NCBI GenBank assembly: GCA_002749535.1
Contig: MZZL01000390.1
Coordinates: 916,253-980,252 of the forward strand
Reading direction: 5' to 3'
From: Apophysomyces variabilis
Taxonomy: Eukaryota; Mucoromycota; Mucoromycetes; Mucorales; Mucoraceae
Length of the DNA stretch: 64,000 bases
In this document: in pieces, positions 10,044-22,302 of the stretch
Layout of the letters: the number at the start of each line of letters is the position of its first letter
How positions within the stretch are numbered: position 1 is the stretch's first letter
Translations under genes and position numbers: made by a program
Notes under the pieces: generated by a model
Database searches by the model: none
Seen by the model: only the letters and a program-made list of their open reading frames with translations
Told to the model about the DNA's origin: nothing

Positions 10044-12598
10044 GGATGAATGTGCAATGTTACCGACCTGTAATCGAAAGAGCCTTCTCATTGACAAGAT
10101 TGGGATCCTCTCACTTAAGGTCAAGCTTACAACATCAGCATGATATCAGCCATTTACTGTTAGTTGGCTAGTATTTTTGAGAATATGGCGTTCTGCTTAT
10201 GATGGACTATCCTATATGTGCTATGAAAGTAAATACGCACCGTACCAATCCAAATCAGAAAAAGTCTGCATGAGACCTCATAATCCATGAAATATATCGC
10301 TTGCTTAAAGTGTTCTTTTGTTAAACTCGGCCTAACTTGCTGTGAGTATTTACTTTTCTAATTAATTACCAGAATAGATAACACAAAATTTGTATCTGTT
10401 TGCTGTTTATTGAACAACAGCTTAGACAACTTCTTGCACCAAGAGAGGGTTTGGTCTGCAAAAAAAAAAAGGCCAAATAAACATGAATTATCTATCATAA
10501 AAAGCAGAACAATCTTAAAGGCCGAGAAAGACTACATTGCATTTGTCACAGCATTTTTTTACATATCGTTATCTCGCAAAAAAAATGTGGGACATTAGGA
10601 CAATCAGTTGCCTTCTTTTTTCTTTTTCTCTTTTTTTTTCTTTTTTGGTTTCATAAGAAAGATGTCTTTATCAATCATGGTTTGCATAAATGTCGTCCCT
10701 TTTTTTCTCATCACCTTAAACACTTTTTTAACCGGGATGTATTCCTTCAAGAAAAGAAGACCACCCTGTTTGCCTTTAAGCAATGTAGTCAGGTCAGCAT
10801 CATCCATTCAAGGATCCATTTTTTACTTTGCGCAAGGCAAGTGTGCACCTTTAACTCATGATTAATATAGCTTATGCAAAATGGAAATAGATGATCCATC
10901 TATGAAGAAAGATAATGATGTGCTTTACTGTAGGATGATACTGGAAAGAACAGGGACGCGCAATTCAGATATGTTCTATTCATCAGTTTCGTTTCTGAAA
11001 CTGGCATGCTATTATCATTAGATGACAACAAACCCACTCGGAGTCTTCGGATTTCAGAGGGTGCTACTGACGCCGCCAGTGCAGACTTGCTCGATTATTT
11101 TTTTAAAGCAAGCCCTACGGTGAACGCTTAATTCAGTATTGTCAGCATGGGGTCTTATTTCGCGCCCTGCCGAACTGTAGTTAGTCTCCCCATTCTCCAT
11201 TTAGTGCTATTGAATGTAAGACTTTAGCACACAGTAACTGTTGTAAATTTTTACAACTTGTTAAACAAAACAAGATGACAGATATTGCACTTTACTTGCG
11301 TCCACAATGAGCATTCGGGGCGCCACTCGCACTGCACTAGCATTATAACCACATTCTCATGGATCTCTTTCTTTTTTCAAAATAGACAAGGACGGTCTCA
11401 GCTGTATGTTTTTATGCGAATACAGTGATTTTTTTCATGGGTGAAGAAAAAGCACACAGATCACACTGCTTTAATTTTTGAGCGAAAAAAGCCAGAAACG
11501 TAAGTAGTTTGACAACCTTTTCTTCATTGCTGTTTAAACAGTTTGCTGCACTCTTGAAAATTCAGGCACAAGATGAAAATGACGTTAGCTGAAGTTGTTT
11601 GCTGCATATGAAGAGAGAAATAAGGAAAAGAGACCTTAAGATTTGTCTATCAAATAGAATGTTATGGATATTTTGTTTGTGGAGCTATCTATTACCAGTG
11701 AGCTTGCAATTCCTGAGTCGGGCAGCACGGGGTTACATATGTCAATGAGTGGCAGCCGTAACGATTTAGAGTGGAGGAAGGTTTCCTGCAAAGCAGATTT
11801 AACGGACAAAGAAGAAGAGCTCGTGGCATATGAAGAAGGAATATTCTCAGGTTTCCTGTGGCAATGACAATTGTGATTTCTATTAGCATCTTCAAATTCC
11901 AGTACTAATCCGAATAAAAAGGTAGTTAGCAAATGCAGTCTGCAGCAATTCTGCAATAAATTGATCTATCTTTAGCTACAGCAATGCTAACAAATTGCGT
12001 TGATTGTTGAGCTGATAGCTGTTTATGACTTCGTGCAAGACTTACAGGGTTTGCAGCCATAAGCGGTTGGTATGAATTGGAAATACGCTGGTTTTTTATG
12101 TAAAAGACGCAAGATCGTTGGGTCGTTAAAGGAGTGAACAGCACAATTGTCCCTCTTTTTTAACAAGACGGAGGTAGAGAATTTACAACTAATCCATTGA
12201 GCGTTTATGTATTAAAATGGCTTTAACTGACCGGGTTTAATATGTGTTACGGACCCTCATTGTATTCTCTAGTATCCGGGACTTTTTTGATTTTCGACTT
12301 CCGCATTTTGACACTTAACTATGTCAAGAAGACAATAGCTGAAGTTGTACAGTCGTCGAATCGATATCTGGATCATGAATCTAGATCATGATCACACACA
12401 GAAACGTTGGTTTGCCGACAGCTTTGGTGAATGAAATAAGGATCAGTGCTTTGACTTATTTATGCATTAAAGTAGTGCTTCTGAGATGGAGGGAAATCGA
12501 GGGTTGGTTTCCTCGGCGGCTTAGTGCTCCGAAAGGCAGGGATTTCTTTTCAAAGGCCGAGCTTTGAGGAAAAAACCCCTATTGTTCAAAGTTCGTAA
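10044..12598. other. Intergenic DNA, no supported gene
   Basis: Several short open frames occur (for example 10410-10598, minus 10604-10807 with a polylysine tail, minus 11636-11956), but none has a recognisable domain and most sit opposite another open frame. The last part before 12599 should hold the MTF1 promoter. Confidence 0.5.
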
Positions 12599-13977
12599 AT
12601 GTCTGCAGCACGTAGAATTTCAGTACAGGTGCCGAAACTGGCAGAATGGAACAAAGCCTTTCGTTTAAAGGGAGGATCCGTAAAGGTTCCTCGATGCACA
12701 CTGTCTAATCCAACGGGCGCAGGTACCGGGCAATAGACACCACACGAAAAAGTTACTAAATTAGGACTATAATAGCCCAGGCATTAGCGAAGCTGAATAT
12801 TCGCAATCCTCAGGAAACTACAGTCGTCGAATTATATCCGGGTAATTTCAACGCAATTACATACAAGTCATATTAATGGCCTTTAGGTCTTGGAGTATGG
12901 ACGGCCGCGCTATTTAATGCAAACTTCAAACGAATCATTACCCTAGAGCCACATGCGCAATATTTCCAACAAGTCGAGGTAATGACCGGCATGTTCAACT
13001 AGCAAGGGTATGAATTAAAACAAGCCTCTAGCAAATAGCGCAACAATCAAACGGAGTGATAGAAGCTTTGAAGAAGGATGGCTATGACTGGGACACGTAC
13101 GTTGAATTGAAAAGGCCCGAGTATCTTGGTCAATTGATAAATACGGATTGGACAGACAGTGAGTGCCATCATTGTACAGTTAAATATAGCTGTTGCTAAC
13201 GGACGGATAGTTCATCCCAATATACTGTTTACTGGTACTTTGCCAAAAGCGGCAAAGGGTGAACAACTGCTTGCACAATTTGCCACCTGTATCATAAATA
13301 AGATGGCCATCCATTCCATGGGTCGTATCCAGATGGCATTATGGATACCTGATGCACTTTACAAGGTTTGGCTTAAGTTCTGATTTCTTACTTTACATAA
13401 CTGACAAAGAAATATCAGAAATTCGTGGCACCGCCTGGCTCATCTGCCAGATGTAAAATGGGAGCAGTTACAGAGGCTTGCGCTGAAGTCAAAGTCATCA
13501 CAACGACGAAGGAAACCTGCGTATATCCTAATGTAAGATCGTATAGTTAGACAAGTCTTTTTAATTTCTCATTCATATCAGAATGAATATCATCTCGTCC
13601 ACATCACACCATTTTCAAGTAAAATCATCAAATGTAAGTTAAAAGGCGATGATACAAGTATGCACTAATTTTCTTCGGCAATAGCTCAATGGGATGTATT
13701 CGAGTACGTGTTGAAACATTTGTTTGTCATGCAAAAACAACCATTGTCAAAAATGATCAAGTAGGTCAACAGGTCTCTATGTATGATCTTCTTTACTGAT
13801 GAAATGGTATCCAGAACACTTGGTCCTGGCGCTGATATAATCTTGGGACGTCTGTCCTTTGATCCAAGTATCGCTATTGGTCAAATGACTGTGAAGCAGA
13901 TAGATGAGGTTGCTATCAAGTTTGATCAATGGCCATTACGTCCAAGAGTTCTGTTTGAAGATGCCTCGATATTATAG
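12599..13977 (+). CDS. MTF1: Mitochondrial transcription factor 1 (Mtf1/mtTFB, methyltransferase fold)
   Basis: Specificity factor that helps the single-subunit mitochondrial RNA polymerase open promoters. It descends from rRNA adenine dimethyltransferases. Nine exons: 12599-12722, 12776-12841, 12887-12978, 13032-13158, 13211-13365, 13419-13532, 13582-13633, 13685-13760 and 13815-13977, giving 322 residues (yeast Mtf1 is about 340). Evidence is collinear similarity to yeast Mtf1: an LSNPT block, then TTVVELYPGLGVWTAALF (degenerate SAM-binding motif I), ITLEPH, GRIQMALWIPDALYK, KMGAVTEACAEVKVI, and the C-terminal WPLRPRVLFED block matching the yeast WPFKPDILMDF block. All introns are 45-54 bases, GT-AG. 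Exon 1/2 junction has alternatives. The stop lies 56 bases from the stop of the convergent JJJ1 gene, so the transcripts probably overlap. Confidence 0.88.
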
Positions 13978-14033
13978 AAGACAATGACATATAACATATC
14001 TACCATTCATTTATAAAGTCATTATATAGATTT

Positions 14034-15908
14034 TCATCGCCGCTTGGGTTTTCCTCGCGCAGGTACAGCAAGTGCATGACCAGTTTCTTTGATGTGATTG
14101 AAAAGCTGATTGCGAGTTGGATAACTCTCACCACAGACATTGCAGTTATGCTATATAGGCATTAGACAAATTTCCCTTTACTCATAGAATCATTACCGCT
14201 CCCTCTGCGTCCTCTTTTTGCTTCTTCTTCTCTTTTCGTTTTTCGCGTTTGGTTTTACCAGACTCTTTAGGTGCACTCGCTTCCACCTCGCTAGCATCTG
14301 TAGGAGTCCCTGTCTTCTCCGGTCCATTCTCGCTATTGATATTATCAGTCATAGTGATATCTTTTTTAAACAGGGTTAGATCGATTTGCCTTTACGAATT
14401 CGTCGTTTTACCATCTGTTCCCCTTTTCCCTCCTTTTCTCCTTCTTCTTGACTGTTCCAGTTCGAGTGCGGCGGTCAACGCGCTTACTTCATCTATGTCA
14501 TTCAGGTCCGTTTCCTCATCAAAGCCCCAGCGAGGCTCTATCTTCTTTTTGTTTTTATTCTTTTTCTTTTTGCTGCTTGCTGCTGAAAAATCATCGACGA
14601 CACCCGCATCTTGAGTGTGAAGACGATCAGCACTTTCGGCTTTGTTTCCAAAATCAAAATCTTCTTCATCTGCCAGCATTTCCTCCTTTAATGCCTGTGC
14701 AAGTTTGATGTGTCTACGACTACTCTCATGGCTCACAAATTGTCGCTCGCTCTTGTAAAACCTGTCGCAAACAACGCAGTAGAACTCACTTTCCTCTATT
14801 TCCTCATCATCATCGGCCCTTTCATCATCTTCTTCGTCTGATATGAAGTGCTCTACTTTTGCCCAATCCTGCTCTTGATAAGCTGCAAGCCGGGACTGGG
14901 CTTCCTGCTTTTCACGCTGAACTCGTGCCTTTTGTTCAGCTGCCGCAGCCTCTTTTCGTTTCTGTTCCTCCTGCTGGAACGCCTTGAACCGAGGATCCCG
15001 TTTACGAACAAATACAGCTAAATTCTAACAAATGGTGTTAGAGCTACTATGTGAATCTGCGGACATTGGCATTTACCCGAATAGTGTCATTGTATTCTTT
15101 TCGCGCCGCTTCTCTGGCTTTTTTGTTTTCTTTTTCCATCGCTCTTCGAACCAAGCGATTCGGTGCTTCTGATAGTCGCCACTTATCCATCCACTGGAAA
15201 GACTTCGCACTGCTAAAGTTTGTCCATGAACTATAAAAATCACGGACATATGTCCCGTAACCTAGGTAACCATCATTGTCGGCGAACGGAGTCTTGGAGT
15301 CACCAAAAGAAGGATAAGGTGTAAATGATCGACCATCGTCGGGAGGTTCCTGGTGGTATGCACTCTCCTCCTCCTCACTGAGCTTTTGAAAGAGCCTACG
15401 GTAAACAGCGAAAAATCCCTAATATAGCTCATCAGTTTAAGCTGCTCTGCAGTATAGATATGATTCCTCACGGTATCGTTATCCCCAAAACCACGGAACT
15501 CTGACATGCTGAAATAGCGCATCAAGTCTTCAGAGGTAGTGCCCGCACTGCTGTCTGTGGTCCCCTTGTGATTATCCCCGCGCAATATGGCATCTCGATG
15601 CCCGTCATACCTAATGACATATTAGCGGGTTTTGATCGTTTCTCTTTGCGTTCATTTACCATGCACGTTCTTGTGGATCCGACAGTACTTCATATGCTTC
15701 CTGTATAAGCGCAAATCGTTCCGTTGCTTCGGTGACATTATCGTAATTTTTATCTGGAGAATCCAAGATTTGTTATGATAGCTGCGACAGATCGAATCGC
15801 GATCTTACCTGGATGCCATATTAATGCTTGTTTTCTATATGCCTTTTTGATTTCGTCACCGGTTGCTTTGCGCTCAACGCCAAGCAAATCATAATAACAA
15901 ATGCGCAT
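14034..15908 (-). CDS. JJJ1: J-domain protein Jjj1/DNAJC21, ribosome biogenesis
   Basis: Cytosolic Hsp70 co-chaperone that helps release factors from late pre-60S ribosomes. Exons (minus): 15908-15809, 15753-15660, 15610-15472, 15418-15077, 15024-14412, 14360-14197 and 14150-14034, giving 522 residues. The J domain starts at residue 1 ([16 protein letters not shown]); the HPD motif is created across the first splice junction (HP then DKNYDN). A middle block [20 protein letters not shown] is diagnostic of DNAJC21. Then come a charged coiled region, a C2H2 finger ([15 protein letters not shown]...H..H), a lysine-rich linker, and a second finger ([19 protein letters not shown]...H). I chose MRIC rather than an upstream in-frame ATG at 15953 because homologues start there. 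Confidence 0.93.
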
Positions 15909-16455
15909 CAGTGACGCTTGTGGTCCTTGAGAGAAAGTTGGACCTACAGTCACCGCCAGAAAATCGTCCTCAGTCTCAAATACGCGCCACTCATAGATCA
16001 GTTGTAGCTAAAAAGACCAGATTATACTTGTGCAAACTTAAAGTTCCGGTGAATGCAAATTTCACTCGAGCAATGTAATAATCCACTCATGGTTAGAAAA
16101 TAAAAGTGTATTTTGGTGTCTTCTTTCTGAACTTTGAGAGTGATTGACACCATGCATGGGATCAATGTCACACAGACGATGAATGGAAGAGAGGCTGACG
16201 GGACGGAAGAGGAGCTTGGCCTGTAAAGATAGGGATATATGCAGCCATCAGTGGAGTAATTGGCAAAAGGTTTGTATTGGCTTTGTACACTGATGTATCC
16301 CTAGATCATCCTGAGACAAGTTCAATACAGAGCGTAAAGATTTCATTCAATGTCAAGAAGCCAAAGAATGATTGGATATTTGTCCCACAATCGGGCTTTT
16401 TTAAGTCTGAGCGAGAATCCCTAGCTGACAGCTTTGCTTCCCCCAGGTTCTCCTC
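15909..16455. other. Divergent promoter region (JJJ1 / putative fucosyltransferase)
   Basis: About 550 bases between two divergent starts. Short open frames here have no recognisable content. A CCCCAG at about 16441-16446 just before the downstream ATG could be a 5'UTR splice acceptor. Confidence 0.4.
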
Positions 16456-17781
16456 ATGGGACTAGTAAGAATACTGCGATCAAAAAGCTGGGTTGCGGTT
16501 ATAACCATACTCGTAATTTTTTACTTATGGTTGATGACCCTGGAATCCGATCGAGGACTTGGCCAGCATCTTACCTCATCTGCATACATCAGCAATGGCA
16601 CCTCAGTTCGACGAGACAATCCCTTCAGCCGACTAGATCTTAAGCGACAGAGACTGCTGACATCAGTGCTTGCTCACATTCGAACAGGCTACGTTGCGAA
16701 TCGAACACCACCTTACGATACACCTCCATTACTCGTTCTTTACAGTTGCAACAACACCGAGTCTGGATGTGGTCCTTTGCACAACCGTTTGTTGTCAGTG
16801 ACGAGTGCTTATTTTTTCTCTATGCTTTGGGATGGTGCCGCTTTTGCATTGGATATGAGGGTACCAGTAAAATTTGAGTGGTACTTCGAACCGATACCTG
16901 GATACATGGCCATGACGACTGATCATGCAGATCTGTATTTAGGACGTGCAGATGCGGCAACTATCCGGAGGATGGATCAGATGGAATCTACCGCACTGGC
17001 TACTGAGGATTATAGGACACAGCTGAAAGCGGATAATATTAGAATAATTCAAACCTCGCAATGGGATAATTGGATGGCAATGCGCAATAACCCATTTATG
17101 AATCGTTCTCGAGACAAATATCAGCTTAACAACTTGAGTTGCAAGTCTGAATGGTTTTGGGTGGCTAGTCGGCTCTTGTTTGCTAAACCAAGTAGTTGGC
17201 TTGCAAAGCGTCTCGCTCCGTACCGCAACTTGATGGGTGGATATGTGGTTTGGTCCGAATCTTTATCTTTCATGGATCCGGCAAATATGGTCACACCAGC
17301 CATTTCGGATTGGTTTCGCATCGGTATCCATATAGCTCAAAAAGACAGTGCAGAATGTTTTGCTTCGCGGATAGCAAGTTTATGTTCGACAGCCGAAGAT
17401 CTAGGAAAAGAATGCCACATCTTTTTATCCAGTACGTCACCGGAATTGTTAGATCGACTCCGTAAAGCAATATCTCTTCCGGAATTGAAGGATCACCATC
17501 GGATACAAGTTCACACTGTTGCTGAACACTACGGTTTTTCCGAACTAGACACTGCGCCAAAGTCTTCAAATAGTGCCTGGACCTTGATGTCAGCGGAAGA
17601 TCGGCTTAAATCGACATATGCTCGTATCTTTATGGACTGGACGATCCTTTCCCGCATGGATTACTTAGTAGGCCAGGAAGGGGACGATTTTCTGAAGACA
17701 GCTGCTTGGGCTGCCCAAGTACGTACTGATCTTCTTCACTCGTCATCAAACTGCCAGTTTCAGGCTATGGAGGATTGGTGA
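16456..17781 (+). CDS. Putative Golgi fucosyltransferase-like type II membrane protein
   Basis: 441 residues. A short basic N-terminus is followed by one membrane segment at about residues 12-28 (WVAVITILVIFYLWLM), the layout of Golgi glycosyltransferases. The block CGPLHNRLLSVTSAYFFSML resembles the motif GLGNRILALVSAFLYALL of GT37-like fucosyltransferases. FRIGIHIAQKDSAECFASRI then resembles the GDP-fucose-binding IGVQIR region, and DWTILSRMDYLVGQEGD the conserved SRCDALVGT region near the C-terminus. N-glycosylation sites (NGT, NRT, NNT) support a lumenal domain. A 45-base stretch at 17719-17763 (gtacgt...ttcag) could be an in-frame intron. The frame stops at 17781, but coding-like sequence continues downstream (17843-18031), so the true C-terminus may be longer or broken. 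Family call is inference. Confidence 0.6.
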   Translation: MGLVRILRSKSWVAVITILVIFYLWLMTLESDRGLGQHLTSSAYISNGTSVRRDNPFSRLDLKRQRLLTSVLAHIRTGYVANRTPPYDTPPLLVLYSCNNTESGCGPLHNRLLSVTSAYFFSMLWDGAAFALDMRVPVKFEWYFEPIPGYMAMTTDHADLYLGRADAATIRRMDQMESTALATEDYRTQLKADNIRIIQTSQWDNWMAMRNNPFMNRSRDKYQLNNLSCKSEWFWVASRLLFAKPSSWLAKRLAPYRNLMGGYVVWSESLSFMDPANMVTPAISDWFRIGIHIAQKDSAECFASRIASLCSTAEDLGKECHIFLSSTSPELLDRLRKAISLPELKDHHRIQVHTVAEHYGFSELDTAPKSSNSAWTLMSAEDRLKSTYARIFMDWTILSRMDYLVGQEGDDFLKTAAWAAQVRTDLLHSSSNCQFQAMEDW

Positions 17782-17842
17782 AAAAGTAAATTCTATTTTT
17801 AAGTGTATTATATTATGTATTTCTTTTTGATGGGATATGCAG

Positions 17843-18031
17843 TGAGTGTCCAAAAATAAAAACGATACCCTGCGCACATGGTTGCCAAGAAAAGTTCGTA
17901 TGACATCAGTCGATGATGGGTTCTTTGTGGCGGAACTGCTGAGTAAATTTGAGCTGTGGCGTAAGTACAATTTGCCACGGACAATGCCAAGTACTTATTC
18001 TCCTTATAAGGGAAATTTTTTAAAAGGTTAA
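17843..18031 (+). pseudogene. Possible final exon of the fucosyltransferase-like gene, out of frame by one base
   Basis: A GT-AG intron from about 17776 to 17842 (gtgaaa...atgcag) would join the upstream gene to this stretch, but the joined frame stops after about 20 codons. From the A-run at 17852-17856 onward, the other frame encodes a good soluble tail containing TSVDDGFFVAELLSKFELW and ends at TAA 18029-18031. One more base in that A-run would put both in one frame. So this is either a real frameshift, a sequencing error in the A-run, or an unrelated open frame. Confidence 0.4.
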
Positions 18032-18127
18032 GCTAACAAGCGCATATACAAAGAAAGAGAGCCTCCGTATAAAAGCTTCTTTTTTCTGTCCCTTTCCTTT
18101 CTTTCTTCACTTAATAACGAAATCATA

Positions 18128-18411
18128 ATGAACCAACCTTCTTACGGCCCTCCACCACCGCAGCCCGCTTATTACGGTCCACAAGGAGGTAGGGTATTGA
18201 GTCAAGTGAAAAACGTTAATGCCTTATCCGCTCTGCAATAGGCTATTACCAGCCTCAACCACCGCCAAATACCGTTTACATGCAACAGCCATCACCTCAA
18301 CGTAACCAGGGTGGTTGTCTAGGTTTCTTACTGGGTTGTCTTGCTTGCTGTGCTCTGGAAGAACTGTGTTGCTGTTGCGCCGAAGATGCTTGCGAAGCAA
18401 TTTGTTGTTAG
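18128..18411 (+). CDS. CYSTM-type cysteine-rich tail-anchored small protein
   Basis: Two exons, 18128-18188 and 18242-18411, separated by a 53-base intron; 76 residues. The N-terminal half is rich in proline, glutamine, tyrosine and glycine (NQPSYGPPPPQPAYYGPQGG, then YYQPQPPPN). The C-terminal half, GGCLGFLLGCLACCALEELCC and following CCC and CEAICC, is a cysteine-rich transmembrane module (CYSTM), a tail-anchored stress-tolerance module found in fungi and plants. The exact role is unknown. A pyrimidine-rich tract (cttttttctgtccctttcc) lies just upstream of the ATG. Confidence 0.85.
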
Positions 18412-19666
18412 TCACATTACCCTTGAAGTCACTTTCTGGTTTCTCTATTCATAAATTACTCTCTGCATTACATCAAACCACTTACCCTTATAAATAAACA
18501 AAAATTGATACTTACAAGCTAACTAGCCTGTCTCTTGTCTATCGCAGTGTTTAGCCTCAAGCGGGGTGAACTCTCGGCAAGACCCATAGGTTTGCTGAAA
18601 CGATAACCTATTTTATGTTGTGTAATGTATGGACCCTACTGTAAACATTTAGTAATAGCGTCCTGCCATACATCAGTGATATAATCGTTGTCAGACCTTA
18701 AACCTTGTTAACGCTTTATGTAGAATAATCCGTATCATTTAACAGAAAGACCGACATACTCTTCAGAGTCTAAATTCGATCATATGTAAGGGAGAGATAT
18801 TCAGGCCTTTGTCTATTGATAAAATACCTGTACTGTCAAATTGTAAGGCATTTTTACCTGTGTAGTAAGTCTTACCACTGACTTCAAGGTCAGGGGCAAG
18901 TGATTAGCCTCTTTACGTATTTGGATAAATTGGACAGAAATACAGTAAGATAACGGAATTGGAAGTGCTTACACCTCCATTACGTTGAAGCCCGTTGACC
19001 TTTTTAACTTCAAGAACAGATTGCTTCGCTTTACTTTATCATTTTTAGGACCTGTGTATTCTTTAGGCCCTATTTTGCGCATTCAACTAATTTTGTACAT
19101 GGTAGACAAAGAACAAGTTAAGTTGTTGCACGAGGATATCATGAGTAGGCGACATCTTTCGCAAGCTAACCAGTATCTGTATTAGTGCCCTGCAACTTAT
19201 CAAAAGATATCTAGTGGGGGTTATGGTGGTCATTTGGATGGATGCAATGTGAGGTCATATAGATAAACAAATATGTCTCTCATGAGACTGACTGTGTTAT
19301 TAATCAGGAATTTGAGGAGCTCTTTGCCATTGAATGGAACCACTTGACGCGGTATTTTCCGCACATGCACATCAGGCTGAATATATGAAGGGCCGTAAAA
19401 ACGTGTGCACTGGAATGCTGGTCTCAGGACAGGAAGGGAAGGTACTTGGTTAATTATGACGCCTAGAAACAAACATTTACTCGAAAGATGGGATAGACAT
19501 ACACAGTAATTGAGATAATAGACAAAGTTTCAAAGCAAAGTACACCCTAGTACACTTTTTTCTTGTCTAATCATCGAGGTATAGTGTACTGAGAAGGGAA
19601 GACTTAGCAGACCTTGTTCACTTTTCAAACAGACAATGCACATAAGCAGAGGGTGAACAGCTGACT
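18412..19666. other. Intergenic DNA without a supported gene
   Basis: Stop-rich sequence. Open frames at 18985-19185 and minus 19230-19472 lack any recognisable motif. Confidence 0.45.
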
Positions 19667-20575
19667 AAAGCTAGAGCAAGAAGTTACTACAGACAATATC
19701 CTCAGCAAACAGAAAAGCTGTTTGATTTAGTGATTGAAGAAGGAAGAACAGCAAAGGAATCAGCGCTGTTATCCGAGCTGCTCAACATTATATCAAAAGG
19801 TACAATCGTGATGAGGAAAGATGTCTACCTAGAGTTTAAAGGAAGCGTCATACTAGATGTTATGGTAAGCTGACTGAAGCTCACGTCCAATACCTTGTAG
19901 ATTACATTGACAGCAATCCGTCCGCTATACTGAAGGATATAAAGAAAAGCTTATATGAGGCGTTTGAGGGGTCTGTTATCTCAGAATCGGCATTGTATAA
20001 ATATTTAGTCCATAAGTGCCATGTAAAATTGAAAAGTTGGAAAAGCCTCCTGCAGCAATGAATACCGATCGAGTGACAACTTTTGCCAAAGGAGATGTTG
20101 AAGAATGAGAAAAGATGGAAGGCTTGGAGTTCAATAGAAATTGCGTTTTCATTGATAAAGCTGGTTTTAACTTGCATACTCAACGAAATTTTAGTCGTTC
20201 TTTGAAAGGCACTGTACCAAGTGGAAACCGAGTTACAATCATTATGTTGCGTGCCATATCTGAGGCTTGAGTGATAGATATATCTACAAGAAAGCCCCGG
20301 GCTGTGTCCGTATCGAAAAAGAGAAAACTTAAAGAAAAGGAAGCAGGGACAGCTAATAGTCGGGTTGGTACACGAACGGAATACTGCCCGTCTTATATAT
20401 GGATAAGCATGATATGAAAGCCGTTAAATTGTGATGAACAATGCTCAATTATAGACACAAGCAACTTTTCACAATCTGATTGAGAGCAGCGGCTATAAAT
20501 GTGTGTACCTACCAGCATATTCTCCATGTCTAGATTCCACTGAAGAATTTGGTGAAAGGTAAAAGCAGGAGGAAT
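19667..20575 (+). pseudogene. Decayed Tc1/mariner-like (DDE) transposase
   Basis: Relics of a transposase can be read in shifting frames. An N-terminal part has RSYYRQYPQQTEKLFDLVIEE, a helix-turn-helix region has YLVDYIDSNPSAILKDIKK. The first catalytic block is VFIDKAGFNLHTQRNFSRSL, where the acidic residue after D is replaced by K. The last block (GYKCVYLPAYSPCLDSTEEF) keeps an E where the third catalytic acid sits. Many stops and frameshifts show it is dead. It belongs to the same broad superfamily as the element at 57.3-58.6 kb but is a different lineage (FIDKAGFNLH against FLDESAFDIN). Confidence 0.75.
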
Positions 20576-22026
20576 GCATTGAAAGCTGATCATAAACTTA
20601 CAGATCGAATATGTGATTGAATGAATAACGCAACAAGATCTGGCTGTCAAATATGGGTCCGGCATGCTATGATGTTCTTTCCACACTGCAAGAACAAAAA
20701 GCCTAACCTGTAGCGTAGGGTTCGCTTTAAATAAATAGTGTAAGAGCATAACGTTTTACTCTGGGGTTTGCAAATGTAGCGGATAGATTTCATAACAATG
20801 CCATCGCATTGATAGTTTATTGGTATTTACATGGCTGGCTCGCAATTACTCAGCCGCATGCTTCATCTTGTGGTACGAAGTGGATCCCCTTTGCGTCTTG
20901 GAACGAAATTAAAGCAATCGTTGTGATCCCGCTGGGTGATTTGCCACATGAAAGATAAGTATAGTCCTTCATTTTTTCTTTTACAAATAGGTGACCGTGA
21001 AGCTGCCGCGACAATATTAACGACTGAACCTCTCGGGGCTGCATTGCCTCTTCGCAGGAACTTTCACTTTCTGGGACACTTGTTTCCCAAATTTACGGGA
21101 TGCTATTCTTGTTTTCCGACTACATAGCACTCTTTTCTGTCGATGCTATTGGCTGAAATGGGGATGAAAAGTGTACAGGCGCTGGTACACTAGTGCAATT
21201 TAATCACAAGTTTATTATGTACTCATTACAGTATAACTTGTAGGCTTCCCCGTGGTAAGAAAAAGGCCTGCATTACCTATGGTTATGTGAACTTTACCAA
21301 GAAGCATGCCATTGACTGCCTCCGTATGCATGGCCGCCTAGGCATCGCCCTCCAACAAACTGACGACCCAATGCCCTTCTGCCTCAACCTCTTCCCACAT
21401 TCGGTTCCCAGATCCCACCCGCCGCCGCCAACAAATCGGCACAATATGGTTCATAGTATGTGGACACTCACTTCTTCCACTGCTTGCAGACTGCCTAGGA
21501 TGGGATAAATATCTCCGGGATATATCGGCTCGAAGTAGTCTGACGTTAAGAGTCATAGAATTACTTCTATTAAAAACCATGTCTCCTTTTTCCTCATAGA
21601 TACAGTTGAAACTTTTTTGTATATTGTGTAAAACGGTTAAAAATACTAAAGTCGTCTAGTACAACACATTGGCGATCAGAAATTAAATGGTTCATTACAG
21701 TGCCATTGAAGAGGTAGGAATGTGTCCCATGTGAATCTCGTTAATCTTCATCATATAGAAGCTATCAACTCTGTGACGTAATACATACGAGTACTCTGTA
21801 ATTGCATTACCTGAAGATCCGTCAATAATTATCTTCGTGCTGATGAATTATCTAGTGAACGTCTGGAACTGTGACAAAGCGTGGACATGCTCGCAGCCTT
21901 TCTTGGAAAAAAAAAAAGAAAGGGTGGCAGCATGGCGACCTTTGCTCACACAGCATCGAACGCGGATTGACTCGCGCTATGCAATGCATTGTGGCAGCCG
22001 GGCGGCCCGGCATCTGCTGTTCTACA
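20576..22026. other. Intergenic DNA, possibly with gene relics
   Basis: Short open frames (20936-21127, 21287-21508, 21837-22166) do not give recognisable proteins. No introns link them convincingly. Confidence 0.4.
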
Positions 22027-22302
22027 GTTTATTGAATTATATTTTGCGCCACTTTGAAACAAATTTTGCGTCGATGAAAGAATCAGGTTTGCGCAAAAGG
22101 ATAAAACAATATGCATCATTAGCGAATGACTTATGTAGGCAGTACATTTTACTTACATCAACTTGATCCTCCAGTGGACGCAAAATTCATTCGAGTAGCG
22201 TGAAATATAATTCATGGTTAGTAAATGGGAGTGGTGTGATTGATGCCTTCTACTTACCCTCGAAGGGTATCCCAGCACCCGGCTGGGCGCCCACGCCGCA
22301 CC
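22027..22302 (+). repeat. Dispersed repeat with inner inverted ends, copy A
   Basis: About 276 bases, alignable by eye from tttattga to gccgcacc with 31887-32162, same length and orientation. Inside are inverted motifs: left gcgccactttgaaacaaa then ttttgcgtc, right gacgcaaaattcattcgagtagcg. These look like diverged terminal repeats of a small MITE. Similarity extends beyond the right motif (ttcatggttagtaaatgg, cttacc), so the unit is longer than the inverted part. Confidence 0.6.

Noticed and set aside
10604..10807. Minus-strand 67-codon frame with lysine-rich tail
   Set aside because: The tail is a translated T-rich tract and the rest has no recognisable homology.
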